From: Melanocharis versteri
Lineage: Eukaryota; Chordata; Aves; Passeriformes; Melanocharitidae
Assembly: GCA_013397845.1 (NCBI GenBank)
Contig: VZTG01010319.1
Span: 579,018 to 643,017, forward strand
Length of the DNA stretch: 64,000 bases
Reading direction: 5' to 3'
Made by a program: the position numbers and the translations under genes
Shown here: piece by piece, positions 1 through 13,100 of the stretch
Numbering within the stretch: position 1 is the first letter of the stretch
How the letters are laid out: each line of letters begins with the position of its first letter
The notes under the pieces: model-generated
Databases searched by the model: none
What the model was told of the DNA's origin: nothing
What the model saw: the letters and a program-made list of their open reading frames with translations, nothing else

Positions 1-1764
1 AACAATTCTCAGTGGAAATATTACTCCAGAAACAGAGCCACAGAACAGATAAACATCTAAGTGACATCACTTGCATCTCCTGGAATGCCACTTTCTGGGA
101 GGAAAAAAACAAAAGTTCTCATAATAACAACAAATTTCAAGTGCTTTTACAGATGTTGGCTATTCCCCACTTTGCCTGAAGAAACTGAAACTTGGAAAAT
201 TGTTTTCCTGGTATTTGACAGCACCAACTTAAAAAGGAGCCAGAAAGGGGCAGAAAGGACTTTACGCCAGTCCATTTGCACACAACACTAATTAAACTTG
301 ACATGTTTGTTTAGAGACCTACTTGTATACTTCAGAGCTTGGCTATGCGTATTTTTAAAAGTCTGAAGAATAATTATTTGTCCATGGTACACGTGATGTG
401 GCAGCGTGACCTGGTAAAACGCGGATATAGTTTATTCCTCTGTGCCTGTTCCAAGCCAGGCCACTCTTCGCTCCAAACGCTTCGAATGAGGACATACCCT
501 TTCATATCCTTTTAGTTACACAAGCAGGAGTTTCTATTTCCTTGTTTACCCTCAATGAAAGGGTGAGCAGTCAAGTCAAGCATTGGGCAATGCAGCAGAT
601 GTGCACAAAGCACCCATCTGACAATGGCCAGGGTTCCCACTGAGACTTTTCAGTAGAGAATAATTGTACTTTCTTTCGGCATGAACCGAGGGTATAAAAT
701 CACATTTACGTGTGCAAGCCTTTGCCCTCTCAACATGTGTTCTCAGCTGCATTTGAGTAGCTGGCGAAGGTCAGTTTGATTTTCAATCCTAAAAGCAAAG
801 AATGACAGTAGGAATATGGCAGATAGTAAAATTTTAAAATAAAGCACCTTCTCCTCCTCCAACTACACGTAGGTTTTATTAATTAGGGTTTGCAGGAAAA
901 AAATTAGAAATATCACTCAGTAATAAACAGGCTCAGGGTTTTCAAAACACAGAAAAATTCTCCCAAAACAACAACCAAAGATAGCTGCACAGAACTCTAG
1001 AATTTTTTACTCTATAATATTAAAAAATCTCACAAATTGACATAAAAAATAAGAATTTAGTTTCAGGCTATGTGACGATTTCTTGCAATGACTCTTCCTC
1101 TGGTTTTTTTAATGTTATTTCCCTTCCTGCATCTCAATTATCTCTAGGCATTTAAAACTCTCAATATAATCTCCATCTGTTATGTTTTCTATTCCCTTTT
1201 TTCTTTCTATTTTTCTCTTCCTTGATCTTGCTTTTTTTGTCTAACTTGCCTTTCCCAATCCATGAATTCTCTACTACCCTTTCCCATTTGGACAACTGAG
1301 CTTTTTTCCATTCATTAACAGCACAACACATTTTACCTGAATCTCACCTCTTGAAATGGAACTGAATATTTTGATTTTCTACATCCTGTATAACAAGCTG
1401 CAAACCAGGAACCAAAATACCCTCAAAAGAAAACCACCAACCACTCTGCAGATAACTGTACACACAGCACTCTGGAAACAACAGATCCTAAATTCCTAAC
1501 ATATTTTTGACACAGCAAAGAGTCCATCCTTCAAGCTAAATGTGTGTGCTACTTGCACATCTGAGCAGCTATAGATTCAAATGCAGTATTCAATCAGAAA
1601 CAAAGCGAAATTTGTGTGATTAAATTCTCCAGTACCTAGAATAAGACTAGTTTATTTGCTTTAAAATTAATAGCCAGAAATAACAACCTGTTTTTCATAC
1701 ATTTACAAAAACACAGAACTTCTGACTTCCAATGGTATGCTTAACTTTTGTGCTGTTTCAATTT

Positions 1765-1789
1765 ATTATAATAATAATAATAATAAAAT
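1765..1789 (+). repeat. (ATA)n microsatellite
   Basis: About seven ATA/TAA units in tandem (ATAATAATAATAATAATAA). Confidence 0.85.
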
Positions 1790-2725
1790 ACATAATTTTT
1801 GAGAAGACAGTAGCAGATATCCATCAGACTCCCAACTTTTTTACTTGGCAAGACCTAATCACATACGATCTTACCAAAACAGAAAGCCGTAGAGTACTTA
1901 TAGGTTCATATAACACATCAAACCCAAACCAGAGAAACAAACTCATTTCTTGAAAAGCAGATGAGAAGACAATTAGAGTGATACTCCTTGACCATCCAGC
2001 TTCTACACCCTCCCTGAAAACTTCTTTAAAGGTCACAATTTAGATCTCTGAGACCAATTTACCAGTTTTCTGTCCTTTTAGTAAAGAACGCCCGACCCTC
2101 TAAGAACAGGATTTTGCCTCAGCTCACTACTAAATTGATGGTATTTCATCCTTCATCCAGCTTTTCTCCTGAATGAGACTCTCCCCCTGTTCCCAAAGTA
2201 ACATGCTACCCCAGACAACCCTCATCTACTTCTTTCCCGTGTTGTTAATGCCGGAAGTGTGCCTGCACAAATGCAAGCAATGCTCAGTGGGACATGCAGC
2301 AGCAGCACCACGTCATTTCAAATGATTTCTGAGACTGCAACTATTTTAAACTCAATTGTAAAGGGTGTGACTTGCAGGGACATTGAATTCATTAGGCAAA
2401 TGTTCAGGGCAAAACCCCAAACAAAGCAAGTATTGGGGAGCCTTTGCTTTGTCTGTTTTAATTTTAAGAGCTCCCTCTGGCTCTGGACACAGCCATGCCA
2501 ATATTTTCTGGGAAAGCTGTTCTGATGCCAAGGTGCACTGGTTGAGCCTGTCCCCTGCTCCCAAATGACCCAGCATAGGCCATCCTATGAGAGTGGCAGT
2601 TTATGGGTTAAGCATGAGAGGGCACAGAACAGCACCAGCTCCATCCCTGAGCCCTGAGAGATCCCGGCATGGAAAGGGCAGTGCTGCCAGCCCAGCCCTG
2701 GCCACCATCACAGGCATGTCACTGT

Positions 2726-2744
2726 TTGCCACCAGAAGGCAGGA
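2726..2744 (+). promoter_or_regulatory. CTCF-like motif
   Basis: TTGCCACCAGAAGGCAGGA matches the degenerate CTCF core YGRCCASYAGRKGGCRSYR at 16 of 19 positions. One mismatch falls within the central core (A where G/T is expected). A single imperfect match is expected now and then by chance in 64 kb. Confidence 0.25.
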
Positions 2745-5700
2745 GATCCCCCTTCTTTCCCCCATCATTTTCTAAGCTCTGTCTAGGTACAAAGGCAGTA
2801 AACAGAACCTTGCTGGGCTGGCAGGGCTGGGACTGGCCCTTTGCAGCTGCTCCCCCAGTGTCAGACCTCGTGGATCGCAAAATTAACTGAGCATCCCCCC
2901 AAGCCGTCTCTTGCCAAATCTATAATTTGCCAGGTGCAAATTCCTTGGCATTTACAAGCCCAAACACTAGATTTTGGTCTTATCTGGAAAAGCAGGAGCA
3001 GGAACAATAGGCAAACGTTACTAAATTGGTCTCATAATTGGGGACTGGGGGGAAAGAGTAGGATCAGCCAAACCGCAACTATACAGAATAATGTGCCCTC
3101 TTGAACGGCCCAGAAGATCTGACAGAGATCCATATGGATAAATGTATCCTTACATTTGTACATTGCTTTAAGACAGAAACAGACGTGCACTCAGACAGAC
3201 AAGACAGAAAGACAGCAGTAACCACTAAAACTCTCAGCTACTGAAATGCTCCTGGCAATTTCTATCATTCCACAAAAATTGCCAAGCAGGGTGTTATGAA
3301 GCTGGTGCATTTATAAACTCAGGCAATGAATAAGGAAACTCAAATGTGAGTTAGATACACCATGTATTTAAGGAAAAAACAACTCACAAAGACAGGGAAA
3401 CCAAAGCTGATGGAAGCTGAACTGAAGTTGAATTAAGAGTGAACTCAAAGCCTCACAGCATGGGATGGTTTATTAGCAGCCTGAAGACAAAGGCCACAAA
3501 GCAGTTTTACTCCCTTAGAGAGAGGAGCCCTATTATGGAGCCTTTCAACTCTCCAAGAATTGCCTTTTAACTCTCCCTCCACAGTAGGACAAACAGGGGA
3601 AAGAAATTAGTCTTGGATGATGTTAGCTGTTTTGTAACTTGTAGTGCTAGTCCCACTGGAGCTCTTCTGACTCCTGTCAGATTTATCCTCTTGACATTCA
3701 AAATGGATTAACCTAAGGTATCTTTTCATAAGTAATAACAATAAAAAAAAAAAAACCCTCAATCCACATAGCATTTTCTCCCTCTGCCTCAAAAAAAATG
3801 GGGATTAGTTAGATGACCAAATGATATTTCCTGGACTTTGTAGTAATCTCTCCTCGACTGTTAGTGCTACTTTTAAAGGAAATGCTCTGTGCTAACACAG
3901 AATCTGCATAATCAACTACATCATGGTGTCACCTACCTACAGCATAAAAATGCCAAAAATTCCAAAAGCCCCTTGTGTTTTCAGAGACAGCTCTAAGTCA
4001 TTGAGCCTGAAACACTATCAATAGTAAAATGCATTGGTAACATCCAGTGCATCAGTATATCCAATTCAGCTCCAATCAGTGTGTTCTTGCCAAGAAAAAA
4101 ATCTATTATTTGAAAACTATATAAGAATAACTTGGGCACATTATGCAACCTTACTTTGGCTGTCTGGTGCTGCTTACTGAAGACAATTTTCTTTAGATGT
4201 GCCAAATTCTGTCTTCCTGAAAATATCTCATCCTTAGGCCTTTTACTCTGATGACTAACACACAGCTAAGCTGTATCAACCGTTGTTTTGTATTATTTTC
4301 TTAGTAAGGATTGTTTGGAAAAAAGCAGTGGGCTAAGTTGAGCCTCAGTTCAGAGCAAAAATAATGAATATATATATATTTTTTTTGCTCCTGCAAGAAA
4401 TGGATATACCTTATAAAGTAGTGTATTTGAGGAGTGAATTTGCTTCATCTAAGTAGGTGGTGCTCCAAGCAGACTTTAGCCCACAGCACATGGAAAAATA
4501 CATTTACTGCTGTGGAAAACAAATTTGCATGTTGCAAAGAAAATCCACATGACTCAGCTGCAACATAACGATCACATAAAGAACTTGAATCTGCTCCCAC
4601 AAGACAAATTTCATGATCCTATGTCTCTGGCCACGGGCAGCAATTCCCCACATGAGGTGCCACATTACTTTAGGAATATTTGCAATCAATCCCTGTAATA
4701 CTAGAACACATTTTTCAACTGTAGGGCACCAACTAAACACCTCAAAACAACCAGGGTTTTTTTTTGCATTGTCACAATAGATTCTCATGGGGCTGACATG
4801 CAGCAAAAAATAATCTGACACCATGAAAAGCCTTCAGAGGGAGGGCTATCTGATCAACTTTCCAACTTCCATCATGCCCCTGTTTTTACGGCATGCCAGC
4901 ACACGCACAAATGATAACTGTGAAAACAGTCAATGTGGATTTTTTCCACATGATTAGCAACTACTGGATTCAAGTAACTAACCCATGCTTAATGCTCAAT
5001 ATCCTAAACATCTAAGGTATCAAGATGAGTTCTAGCTGAAGACAAGCTTTTCTTACTCAAAAGAGGAGCATAAATGTTTAAACACGGTGCAAATGTACAG
5101 TGACTTTATATTTGAATAACAAATTCCCAGTATTTCAAATGTCCGAATTTGAAGCATCTGTTGCAAGAGACATCCTGGATTGCTACACTTTCACTATAAT
5201 AAGGTGGTCTAGTCTGAGTTTTGTCAGCAGTGTTAGAAGAAGGCCAGATGAAGAACAGAAATTGAAACAGCACAGAAGAATGTGAATGAGGGGAGAATGG
5301 AGAAAAGAAAGCCCTCACTTGCATGCATTACTTCTCATTTAAAAAGTATTGTGCTAGAGGAAGAGCTAATACGAACTCTTCATCACAACCGTTCACATAA
5401 AAAAAAAAAGAATAAGCAAAAAATGAAAAATAAAAAAGAGATGCTATTTTCTGAACCTTCAAGGCACAAGTTACAACTTGTATTGAACCTGTGAGCATTT
5501 AAGTGAAGAACACCCATTAGAAAGGACTCTCTGAGATTATGGCACAATAAGATGAACAGGTCAAACAAATCGTGTGCAATAGCCCATGGGAGTATTTAGG
5601 GCTCTACTGCTGGCCCCACATCTTTTGGGTTTTGCTAGCAGGGTATGAAATTTGTTTTCCAGAAACATCTCCTCTCAGTGTCTGATTTGTTGCCCCTGTC

Positions 5701-8700
5701 AATGCATCTGTTCACACAGCTGTATTTTCCAGCAGCTCCACAAAACATCAAGGATCAGTTTTGCTGATTAGAACCCCTATTTATGCTAACCTCAAGGTTT
5801 ACAGTAACAATTACTGATCACGTCTGACACTCAGTTTACACACGCATTTGTGCATTACTTTGCTGATACTTTTTCACATGCATCCATACTGTTATTTCAA
5901 AGCATGCAGAATAATCTTTTTAACAGTCTCTGTTGAACAACTAAGCATGTACTTCATGTTTTGATCTGGATTCATTGTACACAGTGTAGCGAAACACTGA
6001 AAATTGTGCTATTCATTTGGTCATGTACAAAAACACCCTCCAAATCATCTGTATGAGAAGTGAAGAGTTTTAAAAATTCATTTAATTTCTTAAAATGTGA
6101 GGTCTTCCATTTTTATGACTTACTATAATTGCTTCTCTCTTCAAACTGGTGGTTTTGTCTAATAATGTAGCAGTGGAACTGATCAGTTAAATGAAGCATG
6201 AACTGCAGCCTGCAGAGAGCTGGATTAAAAACTGCTGAGTTTTCAACATGATCCTTAATCAGAAAGCGTTTCTTTTAGAGGAAGGAAAATGTAAAACATA
6301 GGGGGCAGGGAGAAAAGGGGTAGGGACAGGATAATGGTGTTCTTTTAAAATAGCAATGCATTTTAATTTTTATATAATACATAAACCCATAGCACCACTA
6401 TTCATAAACATGTACTTCCATTAATAACTATTTAAGACTACAGTCATGGCTTAATTCTGGCTTTTTATATGCTCATACAACAACTTGTCATACAGGGTGC
6501 TCACAAGAGTTTTACAAGAAAAATAATTTAACAGCAATAGCAGCCTTAGCCTGTTTTTACCCATTCTAATTACAGTCATTGTACACACTCACAGATGTGA
6601 CATCACAAGGTGCCAAATTCACAATGTGTATTTTAGTTTTGGATTGCCCTGCAATGAACAACCTTAAAGGATCAGGAGGCATCTGTAAACTGTGCCTTTT
6701 GCACAGATGAATAAAGTCCATTTCTTGAATAGCTGGCAGAGTGAAAAGATTGGGACAAGGAATGAAACGAAGAAGAAAAGAGAGAGGAAATGTCATGTTG
6801 CTTGCCCACAAGTGCTGCCAAATGGACAAACTTGAAGGGCAATCCATTTTCCCAGTTAATGCTGACGCCATTTTCACTTCTCCTGAGCTCTTTTTCCTTT
6901 TGTTAATCCTGTGCCTTGCAAGGTTCATTAACCCTGTTTACACAGAAAACTTGGGTCAGTCTGACATGCTAACAAAGTGCACGTCTATCTGCACATGCAC
7001 ATATATACACTTCAGTTTCTTCTTAACAAACTTTCCAACTAAAAACACCCAAAAATCTGGAATGTATGGGGCTTCCCCCCACCCCCCTTCATATTTAAAA
7101 AACCAAATCTAGCAAATCGCAGCAATCACAGCTCTTAGTTTTACAGAGAGCACTAAGCAGGAAGCATGAATCCATAAGAAACTTTTCACTAAGACTTGGT
7201 CCCTTCCTCTCTAAGATTTTAGATGTTACTCTAACAGAATGGCAGCTATATGTGGACCAGAACTACCTCATCCAAGGGGACCCTGGAGCACAGTACTAAA
7301 TCCAAAGACCAATGTAATCCCAAAGTAAACACTGAGCTGCAATTTGCTGGTTTACCTGGGGCAGAAAAGAGATGCTGCAGCAATTTTCAAGTTTAATGCT
7401 CCTAAACCAGTACTGGTATCTGGACTAATTGCTTTGAACATCTCTTATTTAATACAAGTATGTGAAAGCCTGAGATTACCTCAAACAAAACCCTGACATG
7501 AGGCTTAAAAGAGATTTCTCCCTCATGGGCCGTACTGTACCACATGTAATCCTGTTTATTATAAGGGCACTTGGTTGGTTCCTTCCACTGGGTCTGCAAG
7601 AGTTTCATGGACATTTGATGAGAGAACTGTGGTACAAAGAGAAAGAGATGCAGCCCTGGTCTAAACAGACTTTAAATTGCAGATCTTAACACTTGTGGCT
7701 TAAGAGAGGGTGAAAATTCAGAGGTCTACCTCTCAGGAAGCACCATGAAAGAAAAGGGATCCGAAGCAGCTCGCCAGGCAGGGAAGCAACTTTCCCTATA
7801 AAGTAGAAAGGCAGCACTGCCTTTTCACTCGAAAAACAGAGCATTTTTTCATTCACTTTCCGGACAGAATTGTCCTTTTTTACGCAGATACTGGAAGCAA
7901 CCTGACTGATAGCTCTATCTTTGAGTCTGCAGCACCCTTATGAGCCTGTCTGGTAACACCCAAAACCGAGCCTGCAGTAGGACTGCTGTGATTCAGAATT
8001 CAGAACACATTTAACAGAGCTACAAATGAGAGATTCCTAATGCTAGCTTTTGTTATTCAAAATTCCAGTTTTATGAGATTTGCAGGCTGCTTTGTGTGGG
8101 AAAATAACCTTACCATGATTATAAACAACCCAAAGGCCGCTGAACGAGAGCTGGGTCTCAGGAGTTCTGCTGCCCAATGTTGTACACACAGAGCGTCCCA
8201 CAGAAAGTACCAGGTGCTTTTTTGGAAGTCCCTTTCCCACCGCTGATTTAATAGCTTGTGGTTACACAGTAATGCACAGAACAACTGCGCCTGAACATTA
8301 GCACAGCAACAGCCTCAGTGTTTATCCAGCAAGTCTCCTACAATGAATTACCTCAGCCCAGTAAGGAGGCTATTGGTAGTCTGCAGAAAGGCATTTGAAG
8401 CATCCACAGAAATCCCATTTATGACTTTGCAATAACGCTGTCTGTATGTCTTGATCTTGCCAAAGTTCACTTGTGTTTATTGGGAGGAAAACTGCAGACA
8501 AATTCTTCTTCGTCTGCTCCATTATGATAAAGAGAGAAAAGAATAGGACCCTGATAGGCAAATCAGGTACAATGCTGCTCCACATTAGCCTTGTTTTAAT
8601 TAAGTCGGCTATGATCTCACGGCAGGGTAATTTTTTAATGTTAGTGTTTAGGAGAAAGGCTTACATTGAGGGCTATTTTGGCTGCCTTTAGTTAAGAATG

Positions 8701-9895
8701 TGATTCATGTGAGTGGGAGAGAACAATGCAGCAAAATCTACATTTTTGTATACACACAGAAAATGGGGGATTTGTACGCTAGAGAAAAAAAGTAAAAAAT
8801 AGAGCATACATCTTTTGCTGACTTACACTGTAAGGAAATTGGCTACAGGAAGCGACAGCTTGTCCCAGCAGAACCATCACTATTCATACAAGAGTAGGTC
8901 CATCTGACTATTCACGTGCCACACGCATTTACTCCTTGTTTAAACATCTGAACCCTGCACGTTTGTTTCGCTGCTCTGAATTAACAATAGCACACCGAGC
9001 TGTGTGTTTACATTCGTGAACACAAAAATAACACTGACCCAGAATGTGGCTTTTTAAAAAAACCTAACATTGTCTGAAATTCTTAACAATCACTATAGAG
9101 GCTTTCATTCTTTACAGAAAATCTCTTTATAGAGAAATTCTGAATATTTTGTTTCTGAGGCTCATTTGTTTCTAATAAGAACAGATAATCTAATGGCTTC
9201 TCAAAGAGTATGTTTTAAATTCTGAATCTTCTTATGTAATCTGTTTTCAAGGCAATAACATACCTCTTCAAATAGCTAAGCTATCCAATGAGCAATAGAT
9301 TTCCACTGCTAACTTACACAAGTGAATTGGATAAATGCATTAAGACAGTTTACAGATAAGTAGAATGTAAGCACTGAGTTGCACTGGCCTGAAACTCCTG
9401 GTTGTAATGAATTTCCAATGAATTACCTACTTAACACAGGGGGAAAAAGATCACCTCATTACAAACCCCAAGTTTTCACTGTAAGGTAAACAGCATAATA
9501 GCCAATATCATTCTGTCACTTAGAATTTCTTGCCCTAATTTTTAAACACAATCAGATGAAAAACTGATAGGCAAAAAGACCTTAAAGCAATAATCATCTC
9601 TCTCAAGCTACTTTCCTAGTAAAGATACTTCAGAACTGTTCAGACTAGTCTCTTTGAGTTGTATTGAAAATTGCTATTTTGCCATATATTTATCTTGTTT
9701 TGAATATCTGGAAAAAACAATAGGTACCCCTCCCCCCCTTATCTAGCATACAACTTTCAAGACCAGCTGGGACTTCAATAGTGCTTGTTTTTCAGAACAA
9801 TACTTTTGATAAAAATATATAGATTGTCTCTTAATAACACAGGAAACTAAGTCATGTTTTCAGAAATGACTTAAGAACTTGCTAGATTAAAGGAC

Positions 9896-10105
9896 TGTCT
9901 ACACATGGAATTATTTAGTAATGACTGCTCAAGAACAGCTATTCCCGAATAATTCCATGTGTAGACGCACTTATTCCAGAATAAAGTTGCCTTATTTTGG
10001 TCTAATTCAGCCCATCAAAGTATGTTAAGCTAAACAGAAACAAGAGTGTCAGCACATGGAGTTATTCAAGACTTGCTGCTCCTAAATAATTCCATGTGTG
10101 GACAA
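9896..10105. repeat. Two related hairpin repeats (MITE-like, unassigned)
   Basis: A perfect 19-bp inverted repeat, GTCTACACATGGAATTATT at 9897-9915 and its complement at 9948-9966, encloses a 32-base loop. About 155 bp on, a second related hairpin has arms CACATGGAGTTATT (10053-10066) and AATAATTCCATGTG (10085-10098), with one mismatch. The loops are also similar (GACTGCTC against GACTTGCTGCTC), so the second hairpin is a diverged copy of the first. Between them lies TTATTCCAGAATAA, which echoes the same vocabulary. The layout suggests the remains of an ancient non-autonomous DNA transposon or its internal subterminal repeats. No family name is assigned. Confidence 0.7.
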
Positions 10106-13100
10106 GTGCTTGCGAGAGCTGAAGTTCAGCTCTGTTATCCCCAGCCACGTTATCTCTGCTCTCACAGCGAACACAGGGCACTCTGTGGTATATGGACTGC
10201 TGCTCATTCTGCTGCTTTCTTCATCTCTGTTCAACTAAAAAAAAATCTTTTTAAATTCAGTGTTTGTTCTTGAATGTGAGCTAAACAAATACGGTGATAC
10301 AGCCGCTCAAACACAATCCTTCTAGAGATTAAGTAAACCTTGGGATATTTCATTTTCTGAACAAACCAGTCTTAATATTGGCATTTGTTCTTGTAAAGTG
10401 ATTGTTCACAAAAATGCCACCTCTTTATGAGGTAGTAGGAACAACTGAAAGTAATTGGGATTTGGTTTTCCTGAGATGGAACTAATATGGCCAACTGCTG
10501 AATTGACATTTGGATAAATGTTCTGTTTTGTTTCAGGTAATAAAATAAAGAATTTGTTCATCTTGTTGAAGAGACTAACTACTGAGTAATCAATCACAAT
10601 GCACACTAAAAAAAAAAAAAACCACGTTTTCAGCAAGGCACAAATCTGTCAAAGGGTGTAATTATTACTGAAAAATTGTCACAAATCCCTATAATTATTG
10701 GACTTAATAGCAACATGTTAAGCCTGGCTGGAATATGGCATTAGTTGCCTCTAGTTCCAAAGTTCAAATCCAAAGTGATAAGAAGTGAAAATGGATTTTG
10801 ATAGTCCTACAGCACCCAGTAGACCAAATCACAAAATCACACCCCAGATGGGTGTTATTGGAAGCCTATAGTGAGGAAATATTCTTGCTGGAATATCAGA
10901 GGTAGAGCAGATGCCCTTCAGTGCATCCCTAAAACTCCTGCAACTGTACTGGACTCTGACCATCATTTTTAGTGACATTTTCCTTGACCGTGTGAAGAGG
11001 CAGACTACAAAATTATATCTATTATATTCCCTATAATGTTCTTTGTAATAAACCCAGCGTGATAGCATTAGTGTTTCATCGAACTGGATCACTGCTTTGA
11101 AGGAGCTAAAAAAAGTGTATTCCTAAAAATCCTCATAACTTTGTTCTGATTTTGTGTAAAAGTGTGGGTTTACAGCTGAGGATGAACACGTGCCCATGAT
11201 TTGCCCTAAATATACTGCAGTAAGAGAAAACCTCAGAAGGAGATAAAGACCTTACAGAAGGAAAAAAAACCCCTCAAACATTATCAATTTTATAATAATT
11301 TTATCTGAAATTGAAATCAACTAGTAGTTTATTTCACTGAGAAGGTTTACTACAGGTACGGAGTGGAAGAAGTGCTAAAAAAAAAAAACATGCCTGGAAG
11401 ATTATTATATATAATCTCTTATTGCTGGGACATGCACTCAGAAACTGAAAAGCACATGAGTCCTCCTTCCTTCAGTGTTATCATCTAGTCTTTAACTAAA
11501 TGTTCACTCCCAGCTTTTGCGCCACAGCCCTGGAAACCTGAATTCACAGAGGGGACCAGTCATTCTATAAGCAATTTTTTTTCTCCTACTCATGAATTGT
11601 GACATCCTTTCTGTACCTGCTTCACACTCTCCAACCCTTATGATGAATAGAGAATGATTAAGTACTTCGAGGCCCTTTCCACGAGTGAATATAAATACTT
11701 TGGAAATATCAGTGCATTTAGCTTCGAAACATTCCTAGCAGCTGGCCGGATCAAAACTAGAAAGGCAGTGTGATTATGGCTGAAAACAGTACATGTGTAA
11801 CTAACTTTACATGTGTAAAAGCTGGATTTTTCAAAATGAAGGTACCGTTCATTTTCCGTGCTCTGGTTGACCTGAGGGCAACTGCAGATACTTCAGATAA
11901 TTCTACTGGAGTCAGCACCAGGACCTGCTAAACATCTCTGCTGAGCCCCTTAGCGTGTCTTTGTGGTGTCTTTTTTAGTATCACCTGACAGAATATCTGC
12001 ATTTTTGGTAGTGAAAATGAAGAATTAGTTGCAGTTAGAATCACACGGCACTTAAAGTCAAGTACAGCTCCCATCAATTTCAACCTCTCTCAAATTCAGA
12101 TCTTTAGATCTCATATTCACCCTCCAGAAAATGGGAGTGTTTTATATCTGAAAGAGCTCAGATCACAAAAGAATTCAGTAATAGAGACAAGATAAAAAAC
12201 AGTGAGTGCTCCCCTGAGGACTTGGAATATCAGTGTTTAACTTTTTACCTTAGCATTACCCTAGCACCAAAAAATGAGTGTAAAAATGTTATAAAAACCA
12301 CATGCACAACATTTTGTTACAAAATCTGATAACAGTGCTGGTGTTTCCAAAAGGTTAATTAAGCTTAAACAAGGAGATATCAGGAAAAACGTGATTGCTT
12401 TATAAGCACTATTTTTGGAGGAATCATGTAAAGAAAGTGTCAGATAACAAGTACAGAGCTATTTTTTTTCCAGTTAGAATTGTGACTTAATACACATTTT
12501 CTAAAAGCTGAGCAAACATAAGATAAAGGAGTAACTGGGGGGATTTCCACAAAATGCAAGCCTATATTTACTTACCCAGTCTAGGTATTCATTTAAAATG
12601 GACTTCTACACTGTAATGTGCCATTAATACATTGCTAATTTAAACCCGCTGTTAGATCTGTGCTTAGTATAAAACATCTTATACACCAGATCTTTTACTC
12701 TGTCATTGTTGCCACTGAATCCAAAAAGGATCCAGTTTAGTGGCTTACAAAGCTTTTTAAAATGAAATACTTTTGCAATCTTTCACAATTTAATGAAGAC
12801 TAGTCATATCAGAATTGCTTAACCTGTTCTTTAGCAGAACTGTCATTTAGGTGTTAAAAAAGTGCATTTGGCTCTCTGCTTCAGAGATCTGGGTCTGGAT
12901 TTTACATTTATGATTTGCTGAGGGTTTTTTTTTTCCAGTCCAGAGCACTTACTCTGAATAGGTGCCTATAAAAACAAAGATGAATTTACATTATCCACCT
13001 CAGTTATAAATCAGAACTACCTCCTCAACTTAAGCTTTGAGAAAATTCCAGGAGATAATATTTGAATAAACTGCCAAGATTTTTTTATGGCAGCATTCAG

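Larger units (their letters stand above)
1..9895. other. Unique intronic DNA without genes
   Basis: No exon, RNA gene or transposon was recognised. The region holds a CTCF-like match (2726-2744), a short ATA microsatellite and A-runs (5399-5409). The stretch 2580-2890 is richer in GC than its surroundings but shows no coding or repeat signature. Open frames such as 6566-6928 (minus) and 6741-7112 (plus) overlap each other in antisense and have no family resemblance. Confidence 0.65.

Noticed and set aside
6566..7112. Overlapping 120- and 123-codon frames on opposite strands
   Set aside because: They overlap in antisense, have no recognisable motif, and lie in ordinary intron sequence.
10763..10773. 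AGTTCAAATCC, tRNA B-box-like word
   Set aside because: No A box or cloverleaf could be arranged around it; isolated matches are frequent.
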